A DNA stretch of 64,000 nucleotides from contig OY787533.1 of assembly GCA_963678925.1 (NCBI GenBank), forward strand, positions 3,720,001 to 3,784,000. Direction: 5' to 3'. Position numbers and translations under genes: made by a program. Source of the stretch: G963665925 sp963678925. Lineage in GTDB: Bacteria; Bacillota; Clostridia; Peptostreptococcales; Acidaminobacteraceae. This document shows, one piece after another, positions 9,075 through 17,900 of this stretch. Within the stretch, counting starts at the first letter, position 1. Each line of letters opens with the position of its first letter. The notes below the pieces were generated by a model that did no database searches, was not told the DNA's origin, and saw nothing but the letters and a program-made list of their open reading frames with translations.

Positions 9075-9859
9075 TGGGATTCAAAGTTGATCAAAATATC
9101 AGATATGGTTTCATGCCAGGATGCAGTCTGCCTTCATACAATCCTGAAGCGGTCATCAAGACGACAGACTACCTCAACAAGACTTTCGAGAAATTTTCAG
9201 CGGTGCAGAAATGCTGCGGAAAGCCGACAAAAGCAGTAGGTCAGTACGATCTTTTCAAAGAGCGTTTCAAAAGTCTGCAGGATGATATGAATGAAGTAGG
9301 CATAGAAGCAATGATCGTTGCATGTCAGAGCTGTAAGCTGACATTCGATGAAGCGTCACCAACACCTACATACTCGCTTTGGGAAGTACTGCCAATCATC
9401 GGACTTCCAGAAGAACTGCGGGGTAAGGCTAAGGACAGTGACATGGTATTTACAATCCATGATTCGTGTTCAACGCGTCATTTGACAGAGCTTCAGGACG
9501 GCATTCGATGGATACTCACCGAACTTGGCTACAAGGTTGTTGAGTCTAAGCATTCAAGGGACAAGACGAGATGCTGCGGTTTCGGTGGCATGGTTGTACC
9601 TGCCAATCCCGAGGTTGCAAAGAAAGTCATGAAAAAGCGTGTCGAAACGCTTGAAACAGATGATGTTGTCGTATACTGTGCAGCTTGCCGCTCATCGATT
9701 CTACAGGGGGGCGCAAAGGCTTGGCACATTTTGGACCTGATTTGGGGTCCTGTGGTTCATGCGGGTGAGGATTCACCCAAGGATGTGCTTGCATCTCCAG
9801 TATCATCATGGATGAATCGCTATAAGTCTAAACAGGGCATCAAGCGTGCTGTAAAATAG
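9074..9859 (+). CDS. CCG-domain (HdrB-like) Fe-S protein
   Basis: This 261-residue protein has two cysteine-rich CCG domains: CCGKPTKAVG near residue 42 with CQSC near 91, and CCGFGG near 167 with CAAC near 200. These ligate the noncubane [4Fe-4S] clusters that reduce disulfides in HdrB, or hold clusters in LutA/GlpC-type proteins. It is translationally coupled to the flavoprotein, whose C-terminal ferredoxin domain would be its electron donor. In established families such pairs act on heterodisulfides or thiol-bound sulfur. With a rhodanese next door, a persulfide or metalloid-thiol substrate is an attractive inference. Confidence 0.88.
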   Translation: MGFKVDQNIRYGFMPGCSLPSYNPEAVIKTTDYLNKTFEKFSAVQKCCGKPTKAVGQYDLFKERFKSLQDDMNEVGIEAMIVACQSCKLTFDEASPTPTYSLWEVLPIIGLPEELRGKAKDSDMVFTIHDSCSTRHLTELQDGIRWILTELGYKVVESKHSRDKTRCCGFGGMVVPANPEVAKKVMKKRVETLETDDVVVYCAACRSSILQGGAKAWHILDLIWGPVVHAGEDSPKDVLASPVSSWMNRYKSKQGIKRAVK

Positions 9860-9873
9860 GCATGGAGGATAAT

Positions 9874-10554
9874 ATGAATAAGAATCTAAAAACAGTTCTG
9901 ATGATTGTTGCGCTGGTCGCAGTTTTCATCGTCATGAAGATGACAGGTCTTCTAGAAATCCTGTCAGACTTTGAGCAATTCCAGGCTCTAATTGAAAATG
10001 CAGGCGCAATGGGATACGTCATTTATATCCTGCTCTACATTCTTGTTGCCATCTTCTCTATTCCGGCATCGATTATCACAATTGCAGCTGGAATCATGTT
10101 CGGACCGGTGCTTGGCGGTATTCTAGCCCTGATTGGTGGTACAATTGGTGCAGCAGCAGCTTTCATCGTTGCGCGTTATATTGCAAGAGATTTCATTGTC
10201 AGCAAATTTGGAAAGAACAAGATCTTCCAGAAAATCGAAGAAGGCGTTGAGAAAAACGGCAAGGACTTCCTGATTCTCACACGACTTGTTCCAGTTTTCC
10301 CATATAACATTCAGAACTACGCCTATGGTGTTACAAGCCTTAATCTGGTGACATTCACTGCAATTTCATTTATTACCATGGCGCCAGGCGCATTCATCTA
10401 TGCTTACCTGGCTGGAGAAATCGCTGTCAACGGTATTTCAACAGGCCTGTTTATCAAACTGCTGATTGCCGGTATCGTTCTCTTTGGTGTCTCTCAAATT
10501 CCTAAATTCTTTGCTAAGAAAAAAGGCATCAACCTTGACGAAATAAAAGGCTAA
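9874..10554 (+). CDS. TVP38/TMEM64 (VTT/DedA superfamily) membrane protein
   Basis: This integral membrane protein of 226 residues has the VTT domain pattern: hydrophobic segments near residues 5-25, 45-75, 80-105, 155-180 and 195-215. Between them are the re-entrant glycine-rich stretch GPVLGGILALIGGTIGAAAA and the FILTRLVPVFPYNIQNYAYG-like loop. GGAGG at 9864-9868 selects the ATG at 9874 rather than 9862. Members of the wider family are proton-coupled or lipid-related transporters, and YdjX/YdjZ of E. coli share a locus with a rhodanese. The gene ends the oxidoreductase unit and is closed by a perfect terminator. A role in moving an oxyanion or its product is inference. Confidence 0.88.
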   Translation: MNKNLKTVLMIVALVAVFIVMKMTGLLEILSDFEQFQALIENAGAMGYVIYILLYILVAIFSIPASIITIAAGIMFGPVLGGILALIGGTIGAAAAFIVARYIARDFIVSKFGKNKIFQKIEEGVEKNGKDFLILTRLVPVFPYNIQNYAYGVTSLNLVTFTAISFITMAPGAFIYAYLAGEIAVNGISTGLFIKLLIAGIVLFGVSQIPKFFAKKKGINLDEIKG

Positions 10555-10599
10555 TACGTATTTGAAATGCGCTGAATCAAGGCATACAAAGGAATCAAT

Positions 10600-10630
10600 A
10601 AAACCACTTTACATAAGTAAAGTGGTTTTT
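10600..10630 (+). terminator. Intrinsic terminator after the VTT gene
   Basis: A perfect 13-bp stem (10600-10612 with 10617-10629), ATAA loop and T-run. Confidence 0.9.
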
Positions 10631-10757
10631 ATCATAATAGGTCAAAAGTAAATTAGAGTAGAATTGCAGTCTGTAAATCAGCGCGCAATTTGCAAAAGGG
10701 TTATATCAGCGGGGGTATAATCAACATTTGAGTGATGCAGTGGAGTGGAGGTACAAA

Positions 10758-12725
10758 ATGTCTCTGAAATCAAAAATAACATCGGTGGTCATTGTGCTGC
10801 TGTCATTAATGGTCGCTGGGGTGGCATATTACTCACATAATATGATGCATGCTATTGTCCTTGAAAATGATGAAGCAGAAATTCATAATATTGCCTTGTC
10901 GGTTACAGCGAATATTGATTCAAAGCTGGATACGACGGAGTTGGCTGTAATTTCAGTTGCCAGGAATCCGCAGGTTATTGAAGCATTTGCAAATCATGAC
11001 CGTGAGCGTCTGCTGGAACTCCTTGAAGACGGTTATGAAGAAGTTCGTGACAGAGTTAAACAGTTTCAGTTTCACCTGCCAGACTCCACGTCATTTTTAA
11101 GGCTTCATAAGCCTGAAAAATACGGTGACAGTCTTGCAGATTTCAGGTATACGGTCAATGAAGCTAATGAGAAGAAAATGACAATAAAGGGCATTGAATC
11201 CGGCGTAGCCGGTTATGGTATGCGCGTTGTTGTTCCAGTTTCTCAAAATGGAAGACACTTGGGAACAGTCGAATATGGAGGCGCTTTTGACGGCACATTC
11301 CTAAATGAGTTAAAGGTACAGTTTCCGGGAACCTACTATATTTATTCTTCAGACGAGTCCTTTGAGACCTATATTGCTGCAACAGAGGAAGAGGATCCAT
11401 ACCCAGTTTCTGCTGCAGATCTTGAAGAAATCAAAAGTGGAAAGACCCTGCACCTTCAAAGTACAGATAAGGCGCACAGCATAGGTCTGATTCCCTTTAC
11501 CGATTACACTGGGGCTGTAGCGGGCTATATTAAATATGTCAAAGACAGACATACGGTCATAGACAAGCTCAATGCGCTCACAACCGGTATGATTACCATG
11601 AGTACTCTATCGCTCCTGCTCGTATCCCTTGTGGTTTATTTTCTGATTGGCAGAACCATGAAGAAACTGTCCATGCTTCAGGCATATGCAGGACGCGTGG
11701 GTGAGGGAGACCTTTCCATTGACTGCCGAATTGAATCGAATGATGAAATAGGGAGCATTTCACAAAGTTTCAATACCATGCGAAGGGATCTCAGCACCAT
11801 TATTTCTGATATTCGGGAAGCCATTTCAAAGGTCAGTGTTTCAAATCACGAGATTTCTAAAACGGTTTCGTCCATAAGTGCGTCTTCTGCTTCTGTTTCG
11901 GATGCAATTGAAGATATAGCCAGCGGTGCATCGGACCAGGTGGAAAAGGCCTATAACGGCGTTGATAAAATGAAGCTTCTTGCAAAGGGCATACAGAGCG
12001 TTGTCGACATTTCCAATCAGTCGAAAATTGAAGCCGAGAATATGCTGGACAAGACCAATACGGGCATTCACACCATTATAACCTTGCAGAAGAACTTTGG
12101 AGACAATGAAAAGTCCATGAAGGATGTGGGAGACCGAATAGGTGAGCTGACTCAGAAGTCCAATTCCATTCGTGAGATTGTGGAGGCCATCAACTCAATT
12201 TCAGATCAGACAAATCTTCTGGCGCTCAATGCAGCTATAGAGGCTGCCCGTGCAGGCGAGCATGGCCGTGGATTTGCTGTTGTTGCTGAAGAGGTTCGAA
12301 AATTGGCCGAAGAGAGTGGGAAGGCGACTGAGGAAATCAAAAACATAATTATGGATATTGTGCATGTGATTGGACTTACAGAGCAGTCCATGACCGAGTC
12401 CAGAGAAATCTATGCTGTGACAGATGCTTCTTTGAAGGCTACATCAGACGCCTTTGAGTCCATAGAAGCACAGGTTAAGAAGGTGTTGGAGAATCTGGAG
12501 CAAACTGAGCAGTTTGTTACAAGCTCAGATCAGGAGAAGGACTGCGTGCTTTCATCCATAGAGGAAATATCGGACGTGTCTACTCAGACGGCTGCAGCAA
12601 CCGAGGAAATCCTTGCAGCTGTAGAAGCGCAGGCTAATGATATCTCAAGAACAAGCGGATCGGTTCAAAATCTGAATCAAATTATTGAGGAACTCAACCG
12701 TGTTGCAAACAAGTTCAAAATCTAG
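10758..12725 (+). CDS. Methyl-accepting chemotaxis protein with double-Cache sensor
   Basis: This 655-residue chemoreceptor has one membrane segment at residues 8-28, an extracellular double-Cache domain to about 270 (with FLRLHKPEKYGDSL, typical of dCache_3), and a second segment near 278-300. A HAMP domain and a long coiled-coil signalling domain follow. The conserved hairpin tip reads QTNLLALNAAIEAARAGEHG, the CheA/CheW contact region. The ATG at 10758 is supported by GTGGAGGT; an in-frame TTG at 10728 has no good site. It stands alone between two terminators. The ligand is unknown. Confidence 0.93.
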   Translation: MSLKSKITSVVIVLLSLMVAGVAYYSHNMMHAIVLENDEAEIHNIALSVTANIDSKLDTTELAVISVARNPQVIEAFANHDRERLLELLEDGYEEVRDRVKQFQFHLPDSTSFLRLHKPEKYGDSLADFRYTVNEANEKKMTIKGIESGVAGYGMRVVVPVSQNGRHLGTVEYGGAFDGTFLNELKVQFPGTYYIYSSDESFETYIAATEEEDPYPVSAADLEEIKSGKTLHLQSTDKAHSIGLIPFTDYTGAVAGYIKYVKDRHTVIDKLNALTTGMITMSTLSLLLVSLVVYFLIGRTMKKLSMLQAYAGRVGEGDLSIDCRIESNDEIGSISQSFNTMRRDLSTIISDIREAISKVSVSNHEISKTVSSISASSASVSDAIEDIASGASDQVEKAYNGVDKMKLLAKGIQSVVDISNQSKIEAENMLDKTNTGIHTIITLQKNFGDNEKSMKDVGDRIGELTQKSNSIREIVEAINSISDQTNLLALNAAIEAARAGEHGRGFAVVAEEVRKLAEESGKATEEIKNIIMDIVHVIGLTEQSMTESREIYAVTDASLKATSDAFESIEAQVKKVLENLEQTEQFVTSSDQEKDCVLSSIEEISDVSTQTAAATEEILAAVEAQANDISRTSGSVQNLNQIIEELNRVANKFKI

Positions 12726-12779
12726 CCGCAGGAACTTGAGCCTTATTCATGAGCCGACTCTAGCAAAATAGTGAATGAA

Positions 12780-12811
12780 AAAGCAGGTGCTGATTTGTCA
12801 GCACCTGCTTT
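12780..12811. terminator. Bidirectional intrinsic terminator
   Basis: A perfect 14-bp stem (12780-12793 with 12798-12811), TTTG loop, A-run on the left and T-run on the right. It ends both the chemoreceptor gene and the minus-strand cyclase operon. Confidence 0.92.
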
Positions 12812-12827
12812 CGTGTATTTTCAGACC

Positions 12828-14417
12828 CTAATTAGGCCCTGTATCCGTAACCCGTTCAACTCTGTTGCGTCCATTTCTCTTTGCCTTGTAGAGTCCTTCG
12901 TCAGCCAGCTTGACAGCTGCGTCAAAATCACCGTCAATTTCCATTTGAGAAACCCCAAAGCTCATGGTGATTTTTCTGTCTATGCCCAAATCTGCATAAG
13001 ACATGTCTTCAAGTCTTTGACGCAAAAGCTCAGCAAAGGAAACTGCGTCTTGTGCTGTAGTGTTTTCAGACAGGATGATGAACTCTTCACCGCCCCAGCG
13101 GCCCGGATGGTCCACGCTTCTTGATTTGGTCCTCAGGACCTCAGCTACACGCTTTAGCACTTCATCGCCAACGTCATGTCCATAAGTGTCGTTGATGGAT
13201 TTGAAGCGGTCGATGTCGCAGAGAATAACCGATACTGGGAACCGCACCTGCTTTTTATCCCGAAGAAATGCTTCAAGCTTTGACTGGAGCAGGAATCTGT
13301 TGTCAAGTTGTGTCAGTGGGTCCTTAGTCGCTTTGTTTTCAAGTACAGACTTATAGGCGCTTTCATGCTTGTCGAAGAAATAGAAGAGAAAGCCGATAAT
13401 AATCATGGCGATGGTTGTGATAAAACCCACATGGAGTGCATGCGTGATACCCGCTAAAAAATCCTCTTCAGGAATGATGAGACCGACGACATAGTCGCTA
13501 TTGTAGTCTTCGTAGAGTGGAAAATATTTTACATAAAAGACTTCGCCGGCAATTTTCAGTTTGAACTTTTCATCAAAGTCATTCTTTTCATCTACAACGC
13601 GGAATGTCTCCTGAACAATTTCGTTGTCGACATCGTAGTCGGCAGATTCGTCATAACCAAGTTTTCCATCTTTTGAAAATGTCTCGAAACCGATTTCTTC
13701 GCTTCGTCTGTTGATGACAACCACCTTGCTGTTGTCGGTGATTTTCAGATTTTTTGTAAACTCGGATAGTGCGTCAAAGTCAATCTGTACGCTGTAAACA
13801 CCTTCAAACTGCTCATCCTTATAAAAGGGATTGCACACGGCAATGCCGATTTTATCGGTGTGGAAAAAGTCAAAGGTATGGGACCAGTACATGTCGTGCT
13901 CTGCTTGGGTAATTTTATACCATTCCCTGGTGCGGTGATCATACATTTCATTTTGTATGGATTCAGTATATTGTATGGCGCCACTTTCATCTCTGTAGAA
14001 CCATTCGCTTACGATTCTATCGGAATCTCTAAAAATGATGTTTGTTGCAAGATTTCCAGAGTCCTCTCTGAGTACCATTAGGTAATTTCCATCATCATAT
14101 CCAATGGAAAGGGCCTCAAGATGCTTCATGTGTTTCATGATCTCGAGGGCAATTCTTTCAATGCGGAAATAGTCCGTCTTAAAGTCAAGATTTTCAATTT
14201 CGGCAACCTCAAGAATTTCCATTGATTTATAGGCGTCTCCCAGGAATGTCTTGAGCTGAAGCTGGACAGAGTCCATGGATTGGTCTAGAAACTCAAAATT
14301 GGCACGTTTGGCTTCTGTTGATGTAATGTAAAGAACATACATGGAAAATATGATGCTGCAGCTTAAGGCCAGTACGATAAACCGCATTAAGTATTTGCCT
14401 CTTTTAATATGGAACAA
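12828..14417 (-). CDS. Membrane diguanylate cyclase with Cache sensor (GGDEF)
   Basis: This 529-residue protein has a membrane segment near residues 10-30, an extracellular Cache region to about 320 (WYRDESGAIQ, REWY and IGIAVCNPFY elements), and a second segment near 325-350. A GGDEF domain from about 370 has KDPLTQLDNR, CDIDRFKSINDTYGH and the catalytic RWGGEEF. It should make cyclic di-GMP in response to an external ligand. The start is a TTG at 14417 with GAGGTG seven bases upstream; the ATG ten codons later lacks as good a spacing. It lies 73 bases after the receiver gene on the same strand and so probably belongs to the same operon as the kinase. Confidence 0.9.
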   Translation of the reverse strand: MFHIKRGKYLMRFIVLALSCSIIFSMYVLYITSTEAKRANFEFLDQSMDSVQLQLKTFLGDAYKSMEILEVAEIENLDFKTDYFRIERIALEIMKHMKHLEALSIGYDDGNYLMVLREDSGNLATNIIFRDSDRIVSEWFYRDESGAIQYTESIQNEMYDHRTREWYKITQAEHDMYWSHTFDFFHTDKIGIAVCNPFYKDEQFEGVYSVQIDFDALSEFTKNLKITDNSKVVVINRRSEEIGFETFSKDGKLGYDESADYDVDNEIVQETFRVVDEKNDFDEKFKLKIAGEVFYVKYFPLYEDYNSDYVVGLIIPEEDFLAGITHALHVGFITTIAMIIIGFLFYFFDKHESAYKSVLENKATKDPLTQLDNRFLLQSKLEAFLRDKKQVRFPVSVILCDIDRFKSINDTYGHDVGDEVLKRVAEVLRTKSRSVDHPGRWGGEEFIILSENTTAQDAVSFAELLRQRLEDMSYADLGIDRKITMSFGVSQMEIDGDFDAAVKLADEGLYKAKRNGRNRVERVTDTGPN

Positions 14418-14490
14418 TTGGAAACACCTCTTTTAAGATCGTCTGTTTTCTAAGATACTTCTACAGAGGTTTATACCCAATTAGAAAGGG

Positions 14491-15258
14491 CTATCTCGCA
14501 TAGATTATTTTCAGTTCCTCCCGGTCTTCCCTGATATGGCCTGTGTAGGTAAGCTGCTGTATGTCAAGCTCCATATGCGTTACAAAGAGGGTGTTTAGCG
14601 CACTGTAAAGGGTTTTATAAAGCAAGTCCCGATTGACTGCAATCATTTCAGGAGATTGGGCACCGCGAATCAGGGTGTGCTCCATAGGGGTGAGCATGCC
14701 GTCGACAAGAATGGTGCAGTGGCTGCTGTCCAGTCTGACCTTTACACGTTTTGGGCCCTTGCCGGTCGCCTTTTTAAGCAGTGCTGAAAAATCTCTTGAA
14801 ATGGATTTTTCCAGTTCAAGACGGCGCTCTGATGACATGACGGGGACTAAGGCGGTATGCTGCTTTCGCGCCAGGATTTTTTCACCAATGGCGTCCAGCG
14901 TCTGCTCCAGTTCCTTGGCATCGATGGGCTTGACGATATACTTTGTAATTTCTCGGTCCACAGCTGCCAAAATCGTTTCTGAATCGGAAAGGGCAGAGGT
15001 GATAATGATGGGTGTGTCATACCCAAGCTCTCGAATGCGCAGTGTCAGTTCAAGACCGTCCATGTCGGGCATTCTGAGGTCCGTAATCAGAACATCAGGT
15101 ACATCTGCTTCAAAGGCATGGAGTCCCTCAATGCCATTTGAGGTTACTGACAGATTTGCGACACGGCGTTTTAGGAACCTGCTCATTTCTTCGCGTGTGA
15201 CTGCTTCGTCTTCAACATAGAGTACAGACAAGTGTGAAAGTGCGGTGATGTCTGGCAT
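14491..15258 (-). CDS. Response regulator with C-terminal MpsC-like (DUF2294) domain
   Basis: This protein of about 255 residues joins a CheY-type receiver to an unusual output domain. The receiver has acidic pocket YVEDE, phosphoacceptor in VLITDLRMPDMDG, switch residue in IITSA and lysine in IVKPID. From about residue 155 the sequence (ISRDFSALLKKATGKGPKRV, then a DGMLTPMEHTL element) matches the DUF2294/MpsC family, linked to membrane-potential or bicarbonate systems in Gram-positives. No DNA-binding domain is present. GAGGAG at 15267-15272 points to the ATG at 15258; a GTG at 15267 overlaps the kinase stop as GTGA. It is the cognate partner of the kinase upstream. Confidence 0.82.
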   Translation of the reverse strand: MPDITALSHLSVLYVEDEAVTREEMSRFLKRRVANLSVTSNGIEGLHAFEADVPDVLITDLRMPDMDGLELTLRIRELGYDTPIIITSALSDSETILAAVDREITKYIVKPIDAKELEQTLDAIGEKILARKQHTALVPVMSSERRLELEKSISRDFSALLKKATGKGPKRVKVRLDSSHCTILVDGMLTPMEHTLIRGAQSPEMIAVNRDLLYKTLYSALNTLFVTHMELDIQQLTYTGHIREDREELKIIYAR

Positions 15259-15263
15259 AGGGA

Positions 15264-17768
15264 TCACTCCTCAATCGGTAGGGTTATGGTGAATTTCGTT
15301 CCGGTTTCTGTCATTTGAAAATCGACAAACCCGTTAAAGCTATTTTCAATAATCGACTTGGTAATGTATAGACCAAGACCCGTGCCCTCTTCCTTGGATT
15401 TTGTTGTAAAGTAGGGATCAAAAATCTTATCGATGACTTTTTCTGGAATACCGCCTGCGTGGTCAGTGATTTCAATCATGACATATTTCTGATCGGTTAA
15501 AGGCTCAGGACTTAAAGTGGCCTCAATGTGGTCAGGTGTCTTTAATGATGTTTCGATCAAAAGCTCTCTGTTGTCGGGCTGATTTTCTCTAATGGCATCG
15601 ACTGCATTGCTGAGAATGTTGAAAATGGCCTGCGCAAGCTGGTTTTTCTGACCGCGGAGCGCAAGGTCTGCGCAGTCCATACGCCTTAGGGTGATCTTGT
15701 TGAATTTCAGGTTGTCCTTGAGCAGTTCAACGACAATATCAAGTGTCTGTTCAACTTCAAAACGCTCTGAATTGACCGAGGGCTTGAGAAAGTCCTGAAA
15801 ATCATCGATGGTTTCTGACATCTGCCGTATAAGCAGGCGTGCCCGGTTGCAGGTTTCATCCATGAGGACATCATCGAGTTCATCAAAGCGATATGCATCC
15901 ATGAGGTTGGTAATGATAAGTCCCAGGTTATTGAGGGGCTGGCGCCACTGGTGGGCAATATTGCCGACCATTTCGCCCATGGCAGCTTGGCGTGCCTGAT
16001 GAATGATAAGCGCCTCCTTTTTTCGATTGTCTTTCAGTTCGCGCTTATAGAGCCGCTCAAGCTCCAGGTTAATCTGTTCGAGCTGTTCGATGAAGGCGCC
16101 ATCTGGCTTGATTGCTTCCATTTCAGAAGTCAGCTCCTTCACAATGCGCATAAAGCGCTTTTCTGCACGTTCTGCAGCTTCACGCTGGTGTTTACGCTCT
16201 GTGATATCGTGAACCATGCCGAGAAAATTGACCGAGAGTGTTTCCGGGTCCTTGACGGATGTCATGTAGAGCTGGCCCCAAAATTCACTTTTGTCTTTTC
16301 GCCGGTAGAGGCGTTCCATGCCTATTTCTGTCACAACACCATCGCGCAGCTTCTTGAAGTATCTTTTTCCCGCGCTGATGCTTTCTGGGCTCAGTATGTC
16401 AAAAATACTCATTTCAAGGAGCTGGTCCTGGGTGTAGCCTGTCATTTCAGCCCATTTGGAGTTTGCCTGTAGAATTCGGCCATGACGGTCTGTAACCGTA
16501 ATACCCAGGAAGGAACTGTCAAACATACGCTGATAGCGTTCGTGGCTGAGGGAAATCTTTTGCTCAGCTTCCTTTCTAAACTCAATCTCACTCTGTAATT
16601 TCAGGGTCTTTCTGTTCATATGAAGGATGTAGCCGAAAAGCGATCCGATTGCAATAACAGCCAAGAGACTCTGGTAGAGTCGAATGTAAAAATAGGATTT
16701 CTCCTGTTCAATCTTTCTATAGTCAAAGAGGAGAGTATTCGTATCGATAGGTCTCTGAATCAGGTGCAGTTCAGTCAAATAGTCAATCATATGGGTCCAG
16801 CGGAAGGGATTCATATTGCCGATTTCAACGACTGGATACAGGGTCAAGTCAAGGACCTGCTTGGCTTGAAACTTGTTGAAGGCCACGTACTCTTCATAGT
16901 CAGGCGCATCGGCATAGAAGTGGTCAGCAATGCGCTGTGCCATTTCTTCCGGGTTTTCCAGCGCATAAGCCCAGCCTTCAAGAGTCGCTTTTCTAAAACG
17001 CTCGACAAGCTTGGGGCGTGACTTTGCAAGGTCTTCTGACGTGAAGAGGCTATCTCCATAAAAATCGATGCCGAAATCCAGTGGGCTGATTTTACGAAGG
17101 GTATAGCCTTGCTGGTTGGCCTGATAGGAGATGGTGTCCAGATAACCTGGAATGACATCGTAGGTTCCGTTCTTTAGGTCTTCAAATGATAAGACCACAT
17201 CTTTTGGGATGCTTGCAATATGTTCAGGGTCAATCCCTTCGTTTATGAGCATGGCTTGGAGCTCAATGTCCAGAAGATCGTGCTCGCGTCGTGCGACATT
17301 AAGCCGTGTGAAGTCATAAATGGACTTGAAGCTTGTGTCGGGCATGAGGTAATATGCCACGGGAGAGCGCTGGAAAATGGTGGAGACCACACGCAGGTCC
17401 AGTCCGGAATCTACTGCGAGCAGGATGTCCACACCGCCGACACCAAAATCAGCTTGCCCATTTTCTACAGCCTGAGGGGCGAGAATGACATTGCCCTTTG
17501 TATCTATACCCGGCCTGATTTCCACATCGAGACCGGCGTCGTCATAATAGCCTTCCCAAAGCGCTGCGTAGTATCCTGCAAATTGGAACTGATGCTCCCA
17601 CCTGAGCTGCAGAACAATTTTATCAGGTATAGCCGCGGCAGTCTCTGCGAATGCAGGAGGTGACAAATTGGGCAATGTGGAGAAAAACAAGACTGAAATC
17701 GCCATCAAGGCGTAAAGGGTCTTTTTTATGGAATTTATGTGTTTTATAAGTACGCGACAAGGGTTCAT
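15264..17768 (-). CDS. Hybrid sensor: NMT1/THI5-like binding domain, PAS, histidine kinase
   Basis: This 834-residue membrane kinase begins with a signal segment (residues 15-40). A periplasmic-binding domain of the NMT1/THI5 type follows (about 50-330), beginning LQLRWEHQFQFAGYYAA, which is characteristic of pyrimidine/thiamine-precursor binding proteins. After a membrane helix near 365-385 come a PAS domain (about 405-530), a coiled coil, and a kinase core with phosphoacceptor IAHQWRQPLNNL, N-box FNILSNAVDAI and GTGLGLY. The protein should sense a small nitrogen heterocycle or similar ligand outside the cell and phosphorylate the receiver-MpsC protein that overlaps its stop. The ligand assignment rests on domain family only. 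Confidence 0.88.
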   Translation of the reverse strand: MNPCRVLIKHINSIKKTLYALMAISVLFFSTLPNLSPPAFAETAAAIPDKIVLQLRWEHQFQFAGYYAALWEGYYDDAGLDVEIRPGIDTKGNVILAPQAVENGQADFGVGGVDILLAVDSGLDLRVVSTIFQRSPVAYYLMPDTSFKSIYDFTRLNVARREHDLLDIELQAMLINEGIDPEHIASIPKDVVLSFEDLKNGTYDVIPGYLDTISYQANQQGYTLRKISPLDFGIDFYGDSLFTSEDLAKSRPKLVERFRKATLEGWAYALENPEEMAQRIADHFYADAPDYEEYVAFNKFQAKQVLDLTLYPVVEIGNMNPFRWTHMIDYLTELHLIQRPIDTNTLLFDYRKIEQEKSYFYIRLYQSLLAVIAIGSLFGYILHMNRKTLKLQSEIEFRKEAEQKISLSHERYQRMFDSSFLGITVTDRHGRILQANSKWAEMTGYTQDQLLEMSIFDILSPESISAGKRYFKKLRDGVVTEIGMERLYRRKDKSEFWGQLYMTSVKDPETLSVNFLGMVHDITERKHQREAAERAEKRFMRIVKELTSEMEAIKPDGAFIEQLEQINLELERLYKRELKDNRKKEALIIHQARQAAMGEMVGNIAHQWRQPLNNLGLIITNLMDAYRFDELDDVLMDETCNRARLLIRQMSETIDDFQDFLKPSVNSERFEVEQTLDIVVELLKDNLKFNKITLRRMDCADLALRGQKNQLAQAIFNILSNAVDAIRENQPDNRELLIETSLKTPDHIEATLSPEPLTDQKYVMIEITDHAGGIPEKVIDKIFDPYFTTKSKEEGTGLGLYITKSIIENSFNGFVDFQMTETGTKFTITLPIEE

Positions 17769-17822
17769 AGCAATGCTCCTGACTGATTTTACTGGACTTC
17801 ATTATATCATAAGAAGGTCAAA

Positions 17823-17875
17823 ATAGGGCCGATGCACAGGGCTATCAAGAAGCTAAATCCTGTGCATGGCCCTAT
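17823..17875. terminator. Hairpin terminator between the kinase and hydroxylase operons
   Basis: ATAGGGCC plus ATGCACAGG pairs with CCTGTGCAT plus GGCCCTAT: a 17-bp stem with a single bulged G. It lies downstream of the minus-strand molybdenum hydroxylase genes. The T-run is weak (TTTT). Confidence 0.75.
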
Positions 17876-17900
17876 GGTTTTGTAAGTGTGATTGGTGCGG

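Noticed and set aside
9862..9876. Earlier ATG at 9862 for the VTT protein
   Set aside because: It overlaps the GGAGG ribosome site that is correctly spaced for the ATG at 9874.
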